From positions 1 to 64,000 of the forward strand of contig NZ_CAHLAR010000006.1 of assembly GCF_903652925.1 (NCBI RefSeq): a stretch of DNA of 64,000 nucleotides. Direction: 5' to 3'. Shown piece by piece: positions 10,416-18,244 of this stretch. Source of the DNA: Achromobacter anxifer. Lineage in GTDB: Bacteria; Pseudomonadota; Gammaproteobacteria; Burkholderiales; Burkholderiaceae_B. Under the pieces are notes generated by a model, which saw only the letters and a list, made by a program, of their open reading frames with translations, ran no database searches and had not been told where the DNA came from. The position numbers and the translations under genes are program-made. Each line of letters opens with the position of its first letter. Position 1 is the stretch's first letter.

Positions 10416-11131
10416 GCGCGGCTCCAGGCGTGCCATTGCCGCGCCAGCTGCAGATGCGCGTCGTTCAAGGTGTCGGCGGTATCGCCCCAGGCCACCACCG
10501 AACCGGACAGCAGCAGGCATTCGGGGAAATGGTCGCGCACCAGGTCCAGATCGTGCAGCACCGCGATCACGGTGCGGCCCTGACCGTGCAGGCCGCAGAG
10601 CAGGGCCATCAGGTCGTCCACCGTGTGGCTGTCCACCGCGGCGAAGGGTTCGTCCAGCAGCAGCACGGGCGCGTCCTGCACCAGCATCCGCGCGAACAGC
10701 GCGCGCTGCATCTGGCCGCCGGACAACGTGTCCACGCCTTGCCCGGCCGCGTCGGCCATGCCCACGGTTGCCAGCGCGTCCATGCAGCGATCGAGTTCCT
10801 CATTGGCGTAGCGGCGCCATCCGCCCACGCGGCGCCAGGCTCCCAAGGCCACCAGGTCCAGCACCGACACCGGAAACGCGCGGTCCAGCTCGGCGGCTTG
10901 CGGCAGCCACGCCAGTTCGGAACGGCCCGCGCCGCCGATGCGCACGCTGCCGGCCATGGGTCGCAGCACGCCCATGATGCCCTTGATCAAGGTCGATTTG
11001 CCGGCGCCGTTGGGCCCCACCACGGCGGTCATGCCGCCGGCGGCGAAGCGCCCGGACACCGACTTGAGCGCGGCGTGCCCGTGCCAGCCGAAGGATGCGT
11101 CGGCCAGCTCGATGGTGACGGGCGGATTCAT
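10412..11131 (-). CDS. znuC: Metal ABC transporter ATP-binding protein (ZnuC-like)
   Basis: A 239-residue ABC ATPase with Walker A GPNGAGKST (residues 39-47), a Q-loop (LPQAAEL), signature motif LSGGQMQR, Walker B LLLDEPFAAVD and the switch His in AVLHDLDLV. It energises zinc uptake through ZnuB. The start at 11131 overlaps the stop of a 56-residue membrane protein gene as ATGA; a longer open frame reaching 11335 overlaps that small gene and has no domain. The operon reads small protein, znuC, znuB, znuA, DUF1007, NicO. Confidence 0.93.
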   Translation of the reverse strand: MNPPVTIELADASFGWHGHAALKSVSGRFAAGGMTAVVGPNGAGKSTLIKGIMGVLRPMAGSVRIGGAGRSELAWLPQAAELDRAFPVSVLDLVALGAWRRVGGWRRYANEELDRCMDALATVGMADAAGQGVDTLSGGQMQRALFARMLVQDAPVLLLDEPFAAVDSHTVDDLMALLCGLHGQGRTVIAVLHDLDLVRDHFPECLLLSGSVVAWGDTADTLNDAHLQLARQWHAWSRA

Positions 11132-11298
11132 CGCGGCCACCAGTCCAGCGCCCAGCCGGTCAGGGCCCACAGCGTGGCAGCAGCCACCAAGGCGGCCGCC
11201 ATTCGGCGCCAGGCGGAAACGAGGAAGGCGGAACGCGGCGGAAGGGTCTGCCGCGGCGCGGCGGCGGGCCGCGGCGGCAAAAGCGTGAAGTGGGACAT
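11128..11298 (-). CDS. Small single-pass membrane protein leading the znu operon
   Basis: A 56-codon frame starting ATG at 11298 (MSHFTLLPPRPAAAPRQ...) and ending in a TGA that overlaps the znuC start as ATGA. The N-terminal half is Pro/Arg-rich and would stay in the cytoplasm. A hydrophobic segment follows (MAAALVAAATLWALTGWALD, residues 33-52), and the protein ends in WWPR. Position as first gene after the operator candidate and the tight ATGA coupling argue that it is real. I do not recognise a family. A small regulatory or stabilising subunit of the importer is a guess from context only. Confidence 0.6.
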   Translation of the reverse strand: MSHFTLLPPRPAAAPRQTLPPRSAFLVSAWRRMAAALVAAATLWALTGWALDWWPR

Positions 11299-11339
11299 GG
11301 GTGAAAAAGCGCTGGCGGATAGCGGCTACGGCCAATTTG

Positions 11340-11363
11340 CATTATGTTATATCATAACCAAAT
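11340..11363. promoter_or_regulatory. Candidate Zur operator in the znu/zur divergent region
   Basis: The core GTTAT-ATC-ATAAC (11346-11358) is a perfect AT-rich inverted repeat in otherwise GC-rich DNA. It resembles the centre of the known proteobacterial Zur box (TGTTATANTATAACA type). It lies 48 bases before the small-protein gene on one side and 106 bases before the Fur-family gene on the other, so one site could repress the importer operon and autoregulate the regulator. Confidence 0.75.
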
Positions 11364-11463
11364 GGCTTGATTCCATGCCTTTCGCCCGCATCTGGATGTT
11401 TTCTGCTACCTTCCAGGCATCTCGCGCGCATCGCGCGCGTTTCCTATTCAGATAAAGCCAGAC

Positions 11464-11970
11464 ATGTCCGCACCTTCCCGCACTCCTCGCAGCGATACCG
11501 TCGGCGCCCAGCTCAGCGTCGCCGAAGCGCTGTGCGAGCAGCGCGGACGCCGCCTCACCCCCATCCGCCGCAAGGTGCTGGAACTGCTGTTGCGCCATGG
11601 GCGCAGCCTGAAGGCCTATGAATTGCTGGACGCCATGCGCGCCGTGCACCCGGGCGCCGCGCCCCCGACCGTGTACCGCGCCCTGGATTTCCTGATGGAC
11701 GAGGGCCTGATCCACCGCCTGGACGCGGTCAACGCCTGGAGCGCCTGCCACGACGCCGGCGGCGCGCCGCATGACCTGCTGGTCGTCTGTACCGGCTGCG
11801 GCGCGGTCGCGGAAGTGTCCGATCCCGCCATGAGCCGCCAGCTGGCCGAGCGCGTCGCCCAGACCGGCTACGCCCTGGCCACCCACGAAACCGAAATCCG
11901 CGCGCTGTGCCCCCAGTGCCAGCAGAAGCAGCCCGCCGCGGAAGCCGGCCACGGCCACCATCATCACTAA
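11464..11970 (+). CDS. zur: Fur-family transcriptional regulator, probably Zur
   Basis: A 168-residue Fur-family repressor. It has the N-terminal winged helix (RRLTPIRRKVLELLLRHGRS, then PPTVYRALDFLMDEGLIHRL) and a C-terminal dimerisation domain with two CxxC pairs (VCTGCG near residue 105, CPQCQ near 147) for the structural zinc. The last residues are a His run (HGHHHH). Divergence from a znuCBA operon with a palindromic site between them, and the following COG0523 gene, point to zinc sensing, so Zur rather than iron-sensing Fur. It would repress zinc uptake when zinc is sufficient. Confidence 0.88.
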   Translation: MSAPSRTPRSDTVGAQLSVAEALCEQRGRRLTPIRRKVLELLLRHGRSLKAYELLDAMRAVHPGAAPPTVYRALDFLMDEGLIHRLDAVNAWSACHDAGGAPHDLLVVCTGCGAVAEVSDPAMSRQLAERVAQTGYALATHETEIRALCPQCQQKQPAAEAGHGHHHH

Positions 11971-12301
11971 GTATTAAGCCCTTTCGGCAAGCGCGCGCAT
12001 CGCGCTCTTGAAATCGGGCAAACCGCCCCCAAATAGTGGTATCGCCCGATACTTGACGGCGTACGGACGCCATCTGGATGGCTACGGCCCCAGGGTTGAC
12101 CCTGGGTTTGCCCCCTGCCCCCGACTGTGCTGTAATCCTGCGTCCGGCCGCTGCAGGCGGCCTACGCAGCCTGTGGCAAACATCCTCCGGCAAAGCCTGG
12201 GAAACCCCGTTTAAGCGTCGCAAGACGGCGTGGAAAGACAGGGTGGAATCCCCGCCGAGAGTTCCTGTTTAACGCCTTGACTTCACGCTAGCAGCTTCGC
12301 C
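11971..12301. other. 331-base non-coding stretch with several hairpins, leader of the COG0523 gene
   Basis: No gene is visible here. It contains an ATCGGGC/GCCCGAT stem (12013-12019 with 12044-12050), the CCCAGGG hairpin at 12089, and a long interrupted stem CTGCGT-GGCCGC / GCGGCC-ACGCAG (12138-12169). Downstream of these are about 130 bases without an obvious strong stem. I do not match it to a known RNA family. A short CCCCCGACTGTG stretch at 12119-12130 only faintly resembles a cobalamin-riboswitch core. A structured regulatory leader for the metallochaperone gene is possible. Confidence 0.4.
12089..12109 (+). terminator. Hairpin downstream of zur, weak terminator candidate
   Basis: A perfect 7-bp stem CCCAGGG / CCCTGGG with a TTGA loop is followed by TTTG. 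The T-run is short, so termination would be weak; it could also be part of the structured leader of the next gene. Confidence 0.4.
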
Positions 12302-13423
12302 ATGAATACCCCGCGCAGTTTGGACAAAATGGTTCCCGTCACCATCCTCACCGGCTTCCTCGGTGCGGGCAAGACCACCCTGCTCAAACGCATCCTGACC
12401 GAATACCATGGCCGCCGCGTCGCGGTCATCGAAAACGAATTCGGACCGGAAAGCATCGACAACGACCTGCTGGTGCAGGACCGCGACGAAGAAATCATCG
12501 AGCTGTCCAACGGTTGCGTCTGCTGCACGGTGCGTGGCGACCTGATGCGCACGCTGGGCGAATTGCGCGTCAAGCGCGAAGCCGGCGAACTCAGCTTCGA
12601 ACGCGTCATCATCGAGACGACCGGCATGGCCAACCCCGGCCCCGTCTGCCAGACGTTCTTCATGGATGACGACATCGCCGAGTACTACCGCCTGGACGCG
12701 GTGGTCACGGTGGTCGACGCCAAGCACGGCATGACTACCCTCGACGCCCAGCCCGAGGCCCAGAAGCAGGTCGGTTTCGCCGACCGCATCCTGATCTCGA
12801 AGCGGGACCTGGTCAACGAAGTCGACTACGAAGCGCTGCGCCACCGTCTGGTTCACATGAACCCGCGCGCGCCGATCACGCCGGTCAACTTCGGCGAAGT
12901 CGACCTGAAGTCCATCATCGACATCAGCGGCTTCAACCTGAATTCCATACTGGACATCGACCCGGACTTCCTGGCCGATGAACACCCCGACGCCGCCCAT
13001 GATCACGACCACGGTCACGATCATGGCCACGACCATGGTCACGATCACGACCATGATCACGAAGGCGATTGCGGGGCGCATTGCAATCATGCCCACCATC
13101 ACCACCACCACCACCAGCACGACGACGAAATCGGCGCGTTCGTGTTCCGTTCCAACAAGCCGTTCGATCCCGCGCGCCTTGAGGAATTCCTGGGCGGCGT
13201 GGTGCAGGTCTATGGTCCCGACCTGATGCGCTACAAGGGCATCCTGTACATGAAGGGCATCAACCGCCGCATGTTGTTCCAGGGTGTGCACATGATGATG
13301 GGCGCCGAACCCGGCAAGCCGTGGACCGCAGCCGAAAAACCGTCCACCAAGATGGTTTTCATCGGCCGTAAGCTGCCCCAGGAGATTTTCACCCGGGGCT
13401 TGGAGCAGTGCCTGGCGGGGTAA
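12302..13423 (+). CDS. COG0523 (CobW/ZigA-type) GTPase, likely zinc metallochaperone
   Basis: A 373-residue G3E GTPase with Walker A GFLGAGKTT (residues 18-26), the CxCC metal motif NGCVCC (Cys 72, 74, 75), IETTG switch region, NKxD-equivalent ISKRDLVNE and a C-terminal CobW-C domain. A long His/Asp loop (DNA about 12985-13115) separates the two domains. Members with the CxCC motif and His loops (ZigA, ZNG1-like) deliver zinc to client enzymes. The setting between zur and a zinc-free DksA supports a zinc role over cobalamin synthesis; no cob genes are adjacent. The start is the ATG at 12302. Confidence 0.88.
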   Translation: MNTPRSLDKMVPVTILTGFLGAGKTTLLKRILTEYHGRRVAVIENEFGPESIDNDLLVQDRDEEIIELSNGCVCCTVRGDLMRTLGELRVKREAGELSFERVIIETTGMANPGPVCQTFFMDDDIAEYYRLDAVVTVVDAKHGMTTLDAQPEAQKQVGFADRILISKRDLVNEVDYEALRHRLVHMNPRAPITPVNFGEVDLKSIIDISGFNLNSILDIDPDFLADEHPDAAHDHDHGHDHGHDHGHDHDHDHEGDCGAHCNHAHHHHHHHQHDDEIGAFVFRSNKPFDPARLEEFLGGVVQVYGPDLMRYKGILYMKGINRRMLFQGVHMMMGAEPGKPWTAAEKPSTKMVFIGRKLPQEIFTRGLEQCLAG

Positions 13424-13549
13424 TCCCCCTTCCTGACGTGACGTGATGCGACGAAGGCAGTACTGTGAGGTACGAATAGCGTAGGCAACAAGTAATACGG
13501 ACCGGGAATGGACGCCCGCGCCAGGATCGATTCATAGTGGAGTGTTTTC

Positions 13550-14014
13550 ATGGCTACCAAGGCAGCAACCAAGAAATCAAGCAAGTCGACGAGCGATACG
13601 GCGATTGATCTGCCCAGCGAAAAGGAATTGCTGGCCATGCCCGAGTCCGACTATATGAACGAACGCCAGCTGGCGTTCTTCAAGGAACGGCTCAAACAAC
13701 TCGAGCAAGACATCCTGGCCAACGCCGGCGAAACCACCGAGCACCTGCGTGAAACGCAGTTCGTGCCCGATCCCGCCGACCGCGCCACGATCGAGGAAGA
13801 ACATGCCCTGGAGCTGCGCACCCGCGACCGCGAGCGCAAGCTGCTGAAGAAGGTGCAACAGTCCATCGCCCGCATCGACAGCGGCGAATACGGCTGGTGC
13901 GAGGAAACCGGCGAACCCATCGGCATTCCGCGCCTGCTGGCTCGTCCCACGGCCACCCTGTCGCTCGAAGCGCAGGAACGCCGCGAAATGCGCCAGAAGC
14001 TCTACGGCGACTGA
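13550..14014 (+). CDS. dksA: RNA polymerase-binding protein DksA, zinc-finger-degenerate form
   Basis: DksA binds in the RNA polymerase secondary channel and acts with ppGpp in the stringent response. The 154-residue protein keeps the coiled-coil tip motif (VPDPADRA, with both key Asp) and the LELRTRDRERKLLKK helix. In the zinc-finger region only the first of the four canonical cysteines remains (YGWCEETGEPIG, then TLSLEAQ): the second is Thr, the third Ser and the fourth Ala. It therefore cannot hold zinc in the usual way and resembles the zinc-independent DksA2 type. The N-terminus is Lys/Ser-rich. Position next to zur and the COG0523 GTPase fits a zinc-sparing context. Confidence 0.93.
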   Translation: MATKAATKKSSKSTSDTAIDLPSEKELLAMPESDYMNERQLAFFKERLKQLEQDILANAGETTEHLRETQFVPDPADRATIEEEHALELRTRDRERKLLKKVQQSIARIDSGEYGWCEETGEPIGIPRLLARPTATLSLEAQERREMRQKLYGD

Positions 14015-14043
14015 TCCGTCCCGTATTCATGCCCTACGCTGAA

Positions 14044-14080
14044 AGGCTATGCTGGTTTCCAGCATGGCCTTTTTTCTTTT
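14044..14080 (+). terminator. Rho-independent terminator after dksA
   Basis: A 12-bp stem (AGGCTATGCTGG / CCAGCATGGCCT, one G-T pair) with a TTT loop is followed by TTTTTCTTTT. It lies 30 bases beyond the dksA stop and ends dksA transcription before hslV. Confidence 0.88.
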
Positions 14081-14165
14081 GGCCGGCGTCCAGAGAGGAC
14101 GCGAGACGCCCAGCCTTGATTTCCTCTGAACCGCCCCCAGCTAATCGCTTCATAGGAAGGAACGC

Positions 14166-14705
14166 ATGGAACAATTTCACGCCACCACCATCGTGTGCGT
14201 GCGCCGCGGCAACCGCGTCGCACTGGGCGGCGATGGCCAGGTCACCCTGGGCAACATCGTCATCAAGGGCACGGCCCGCAAGATCCGCCGCCTGTACCAC
14301 GACAAGATCCTGGCCGGCTTCGCCGGCGCCACCGCCGACGCGTTCACCCTGCAGGAACGCTTCGAAGCCAAGCTGGAAAAGCACCAGGGCAACCTGATGC
14401 GCGCCGCGGTCGAACTGACCCGCGACTGGCGCACCGACCGCGTCCTGCGCCGCCTCGAAGCCATGCTGATCGTGGCCGACGCCGAGCACACGCTGGTGCT
14501 GACCGGCAACGGCGACGTGCTCGAACCCGAGCACGGCCTGGCGGCCATCGGCTCCGGCGGCGCCTACGCCCAGTCGGCGGCGCTGGCGCTGCTGCGCAAC
14601 ACCGAACTGTCGCCCGAGGCCGTCGTCAAGCAATCGCTGGAAATCGCCGGCGACCTCTGCATCTACACCAACCAGAACCACGTCATCGAAACGCTGGGCG
14701 ACTGA
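14166..14705 (+). CDS. hslV: ATP-dependent protease proteolytic subunit HslV
   Basis: HslV forms the dodecameric peptidase of the HslUV (ClpQY) protease. The 179-residue protein has a short propeptide (MEQFHA) and then the mature N-terminal Thr-Thr that serves as nucleophile, followed by the conserved [10 protein letters not shown] stretch. The end ([17 protein letters not shown]) matches the C-terminus of the family. A GGAAGGA ribosome-binding site lies just upstream of the ATG. hslU follows after 70 bases. Confidence 0.97.
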   Translation: MEQFHATTIVCVRRGNRVALGGDGQVTLGNIVIKGTARKIRRLYHDKILAGFAGATADAFTLQERFEAKLEKHQGNLMRAAVELTRDWRTDRVLRRLEAMLIVADAEHTLVLTGNGDVLEPEHGLAAIGSGGAYAQSAALALLRNTELSPEAVVKQSLEIAGDLCIYTNQNHVIETLGD

Positions 14706-14775
14706 CGCCTGCCACGCGGCGCCTCGCGCGCCGCGCCGCCACCCCAGCCTGCCCTAGCTTCAAGGATCCGCCCTC

Positions 14776-16110
14776 ATGTCCGCATCCAACATGACGCCCG
14801 GAGAGATCGTCTCCGAACTCGACAAGTACATCGTCGGCCAGAACCGCGCCAAGCGCGCCGTGGCCGTGGCGCTGCGCAACCGCTGGCGCCGCCAGCAGGT
14901 CGCCGAACCCCTGCGCCACGAAATCCACCCCAAGAACATCCTCATGATCGGCCCCACCGGCGTGGGCAAGACCGAGATCGCGCGCCGCCTGGCCAAGCTG
15001 GCCAACGCGCCCTTCATCAAGATCGAAGCCACCAAGTTCACCGAAGTGGGCTACGTGGGCCGCGACGTCGACACCATCATCCGCGACCTGACCGAATACT
15101 CGATCAAACAGACCCGCGAACTGGAAATGCGCCGCGTGCGCACCCAGGCTGAAGACGCCGCCGAAGACCGCATCCTGGACGCCCTGGTGCCGCCCGCGCG
15201 CGGCGCCTCCGGCGAACCGGAGCGCGGCGAGGACAACAGCGCCCGCCAGACCTTCCGCAAGCGCCTGCGCGAAGGCAAGATCGACGACCTCGAAATCGAG
15301 ATCGAAGTCGCCCAGGCCGTGCCGCAGATGGATGTCATGACGCCGCCCGGCATGGAAGAGATGGCCGAGCAGCTGCGCGGCATGTTCGCCGGCATGGCCC
15401 GCGACAAGAAAAAGCCCAAGAAGATGAAGGTGCGCGAAGCCTTCAAGCTGATCGTCGACGAAGAAGCCGCCAAGCGCGTCAACGAGGAAGACCTGCGCAC
15501 CGTGGCGATCAACAACGTCGAGCAGAACGGCATCGTCTTCCTGGACGAGATCGACAAGATCGCCGCCCGCCAGGAATCCGGCGGCGCGGACGTCTCGCGC
15601 CAGGGCGTGCAGCGCGACCTGCTGCCGCTGGTCGAAGGCACCACCGTCAACACGCGCTACGGCATGGTCCGCACCGACCACATCCTGTTCATCGCGTCCG
15701 GCGCCTTCCACCTGTCGCGCCCCTCGGACCTGATCCCCGAACTGCAGGGCCGCTTCCCGATCCGCGTCGAACTCGAATCGCTGACCGCCGAGGACTTCGT
15801 GCGCATCCTGTCCGACACGGACGCGTCGCTGACCAAGCAGTACACGGCGCTGATGGCGACCGAGGACGTGGAACTGGAGTTCACGGAAGAAGGCGTGCGC
15901 CGCCTGGCCGAGCTGGCCTTCGACGTCAACGAAACCACCGAGAACATCGGCGCCCGCCGCCTCTACACGGTCATGGAAAAGCTGCTGGACGAGCTGTCGT
16001 TCGACGCCACCGCCAGCAACCACAAGAACGTGAAGATCGACGCCGCCTACGTCAACGCGCAACTGGCGGAAGCCGCCAGCAGCCAGGACCTGGCCCGCTA
16101 CGTGCTGTAA
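14776..16110 (+). CDS. hslU: ATP-dependent protease ATPase subunit HslU
   Basis: HslU is the AAA+ unfoldase that feeds substrates to HslV. The 444-residue protein has [17 protein letters not shown] at the N-terminus, Walker [12 protein letters not shown] (about residue 58), an intermediate I-domain rich in charged residues (about 110-230), Walker [10 protein letters not shown], sensor motifs in GRFPIRVEL and [14 protein letters not shown], and the typical YVL C-terminal end that docks into HslV. Length is normal for the family. Confidence 0.98.
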   Translation: MSASNMTPGEIVSELDKYIVGQNRAKRAVAVALRNRWRRQQVAEPLRHEIHPKNILMIGPTGVGKTEIARRLAKLANAPFIKIEATKFTEVGYVGRDVDTIIRDLTEYSIKQTRELEMRRVRTQAEDAAEDRILDALVPPARGASGEPERGEDNSARQTFRKRLREGKIDDLEIEIEVAQAVPQMDVMTPPGMEEMAEQLRGMFAGMARDKKKPKKMKVREAFKLIVDEEAAKRVNEEDLRTVAINNVEQNGIVFLDEIDKIAARQESGGADVSRQGVQRDLLPLVEGTTVNTRYGMVRTDHILFIASGAFHLSRPSDLIPELQGRFPIRVELESLTAEDFVRILSDTDASLTKQYTALMATEDVELEFTEEGVRRLAELAFDVNETTENIGARRLYTVMEKLLDELSFDATASNHKNVKIDAAYVNAQLAEAASSQDLARYVL

Positions 16111-16137
16111 GCCGCAGGCGCTCCGCGCTCCGCCAGC

Positions 16138-16180
16138 AAAAACGCCGTCCGCTGCCTTAGGGCTGCGGACGGCGTTTTTC
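16138..16180 (+). terminator. Rho-independent terminator after hslU
   Basis: A 12-bp perfect stem (AACGCCGTCCGC / GCGGACGGCGTT) with A-run before and T-run after. It ends hslVU and could also stop the opposing CusF-like gene, which ends at 16217. Confidence 0.88.
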
Positions 16181-16216
16181 TTGGGGCGCCGATCGGGCCG
16201 GACCTTGCGCGGGACG

Positions 16217-16522
16217 CTAGTTGCTGATCGCCGTCACGATGTACTTGCCGTCCTTGCGGACCGCCGTGAAGCGCACCTTGTCGCCCGCCTTGATCTTGGC
16301 CAGCAAGGCCGGATCCGCCTCGTAAACCAGCGTCATGGCCGGCAGGTCCAGCGCCTTGATGGCGTCATGCTTGATCGTGACCTTGCCCGCGGCCGGGTCC
16401 ACCCGCCGCACTTCGCCGCTGGCGTCAGCCTGCTGCGCGAACGCCAGCGGCGCCGCCACCGTCACGACGGCCGCAGCCGCGGCGACAGCCATGGGTATTG
16501 CGTACTTGCGGTCAAAAATCAT
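16217..16522 (-). CDS. CusF-like periplasmic copper-binding domain protein
   Basis: A 101-residue secreted protein with a signal peptide (hydrophobic AIPMAVAAAAAVVTVAAPLAFA, cleavage near AQQAD). The mature part follows the CusF OB-fold pattern: GEVRRVDPAAGKVTIKHDAIKALDLPAMTLVYE. In E. coli CusF, His, Trp and two Met bind Cu(I)/Ag(I). Here the His and the first Met are kept, while the Trp and second Met positions read Leu, so metal affinity may be altered. The start at 16522 has a GGAGG site; a longer in-frame extension to 16627 would hide the signal peptide. No efflux genes are adjacent. Confidence 0.75.
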   Translation of the reverse strand: MIFDRKYAIPMAVAAAAAVVTVAAPLAFAQQADASGEVRRVDPAAGKVTIKHDAIKALDLPAMTLVYEADPALLAKIKAGDKVRFTAVRKDGKYIVTAISN

Positions 16523-16732
16523 GCAGATATCCTCCGATTGCAGCGACGGCGCGGAGCCGGCAAGCGCCACGCTCCCCGCGGTCCATAGTGCTAGGATACC
16601 GCCCTTGTGCAACAGTTCCCGGGCCATGACGCAACAATCTTGTCAGTTGATTGCGAAGCGCGCGATCCGCGCCGCCCAGGTACACGGCTGGACGCAAAAC
16701 CCCTACATTCGTCACCCATTCCAGGAGTTTCC

Positions 16733-17287
16733 ATGGCCAACCGCTTATCCGTCATCGCCACCCGCACTGGAGACGACGGCACCACGGGTCTAGGGGACGG
16801 ATCCCGCACGCCCAAGGACGCGCCCCGCATCGCAGCCATCGGCGACGTCGACGAACTGAACAGCGTGATCGGCGTGCTGCTGACCGAGGACCTGCCCGCC
16901 GAGATCTCCGCCGACCTGCTGGCCATCCAGCACGACCTGTTCGACATGGGCGCGGAGCTCTGCATCCCCGGCCATACCGCCATGACGGACGAGCACATCG
17001 CCCGCCTGGACGCGCGCCTGGCCCACTACAACGCGACGCTGCCCCCCCTGCGCGAATTCATCCTGCCCGGCGGCTCGCGCGGCTCGGCGCAGGCGCACGT
17101 GGCGCGCACCGTCTGCCGCCGCGCCGAACGGGCCGTGGTGGCGCTGGCCCGCGCCGATCAGGTGAACCCGCCCGTGCGGCAGTATCTGAACCGGCTGTCC
17201 GACCTGATGTTCGTGCTGGCGCGTTGTATAAACCAGCATGCGGGGCAGAAGGACACGTTCTGGGCGGGCGCCCAGGCGCGCAAGTAG
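16733..17287 (+). CDS. Cob(I)yrinic acid a,c-diamide adenosyltransferase (PduO type)
   Basis: The enzyme transfers the adenosyl group of ATP to cob(I)alamin to form coenzyme B12. The 184-residue protein carries the ATP-binding N-terminus TRTGDDGTTGLGDGSR, the GDVDELNSVIG motif and the C-terminal RRAERAVVAL plus QYLNRLSDLMFVLAR motifs of the PduO/MMAB family. The ATG at 16733 begins right before the ATP motif; the longer in-frame frame from 16607 has no family match. It stands alone between the CusF-like gene and rfbD. Confidence 0.93.
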   Translation: MANRLSVIATRTGDDGTTGLGDGSRTPKDAPRIAAIGDVDELNSVIGVLLTEDLPAEISADLLAIQHDLFDMGAELCIPGHTAMTDEHIARLDARLAHYNATLPPLREFILPGGSRGSAQAHVARTVCRRAERAVVALARADQVNPPVRQYLNRLSDLMFVLARCINQHAGQKDTFWAGAQARK

Positions 17288-17341
17288 TCTCGCGGCCGGC
17301 ACGACCGGACCAAGACTAGCTGGATACTGGGCAAGAACCGC

Positions 17342-18244
17342 GTGAAGATCTTATTGCTAGGCAAGAACGGCCAGGTCGGCCGTGAACTATGCCGCGCTCT
17401 GGTCCCCCTGGGGGAAGTCGTGGCGTTGGGCCGCGCAGACGCCGATCTGCGCGATGAGAACGCCCTGCTCGCCGCTCTGTCCTCGCACCGTCCGGACGTG
17501 ATCGTGAACGCGGCCGCCTACACGGCGGTGGACATGGCTGAACGCGCCCCCGAAACCGCCAACCAGATCAATGCGACGACGGTTGCCGTTCTAGCTGGCC
17601 AGGCGCGCGCCACCGGCGCGATGCTGGTCCACTATTCGACCGACTACGTATTCGACGGCGCGCAAGACCGGCCCTACGTGGAAACCGACGCCCCCAATCC
17701 ACTGAACGTATACGGCAGCAGCAAGCTGGCGGGCGAACAGGCCATCCAGGCCAGCGGCTGCGATGCCCTGGTGTTCAGAATCGGCTGGGTCTATTCGACG
17801 CATGGCCGGAACTTCCTGAAGACCATGCTGCGCCTGGCGCAGGAGCGGGAGAGCCTGGACGTGGTGTCCGACCAGCGCGGCACGCCCACCTCGGCTGAAC
17901 TGGTCGCCGATCTGACCGCGCTCGCGATCGGGCGGCATCGCGCGGGGCAGTTGCCTGCGGGGACCTACCACCTGGCCCCCGCCGGTTCGACCAGTTGGCA
18001 TGCCTACGCCAGATACATCGTCGCGGGAGCCTGCGCGCGCGGCGCAAGCTTGACGCTAGCCCCGGAACGGATACGCGCGATCGCGGCGCGGGACTATCCA
18101 GCGGCCGCGCAACGGCCGCCCAATTCCAGGCTAGATACGGGCAAGTTGTCGCGGGCGCTGCAACTGCGGATGCCCCCATGGACCGAACAGGTCGACCGCG
18201 CCCTGGACCAGCTCATCACACCCGAAAACCCCTCATTCCAATGA
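17342..18244 (+). CDS. rfbD: dTDP-4-dehydrorhamnose reductase
   Basis: RfbD (RmlD) carries out the last step of dTDP-L-rhamnose synthesis, NAD(P)H reduction of dTDP-4-dehydro-L-rhamnose. The 300-residue SDR protein has the N-terminal nucleotide-binding motif LLLGKNGQVGREL, the VNAAAYTAVDMAE motif, STDYVFDG and the catalytic YGSSKLAGE with Tyr-x3-Lys. The start is a GTG at 17342. The stop overlaps the rfbC start as ATGA. The partner genes rfbB and rfbA are not here but at 51.7 and 56.0 kb. Confidence 0.93.
   Translation: MKILLLGKNGQVGRELCRALVPLGEVVALGRADADLRDENALLAALSSHRPDVIVNAAAYTAVDMAERAPETANQINATTVAVLAGQARATGAMLVHYSTDYVFDGAQDRPYVETDAPNPLNVYGSSKLAGEQAIQASGCDALVFRIGWVYSTHGRNFLKTMLRLAQERESLDVVSDQRGTPTSAELVADLTALAIGRHRAGQLPAGTYHLAPAGSTSWHAYARYIVAGACARGASLTLAPERIRAIAARDYPAAAQRPPNSRLDTGKLSRALQLRMPPWTEQVDRALDQLITPENPSFQ

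Noticed and set aside
8871-10583. A 570-codon plus-strand open frame across znuA and znuB
   Set aside because: It is the shadow of the ABC transporter genes on the other strand; the Gln/His/Arg-rich translation has no motif.
12110-12290. Possible cobalamin riboswitch before the CobW-like gene
   Set aside because: A CCCCCGACTGTG stretch faintly resembles the core, but the B12 box and the GGGAA/GGTG elements are missing. An Infernal search with the cobalamin model would settle it.
12985-13120. Repeated short CAT/CAC-GAC units that look like a tandem repeat or CRISPR-like array
   Set aside because: They are codons for a His/Asp-rich metal loop in frame with the GTPase, with no constant repeat-spacer spacing.
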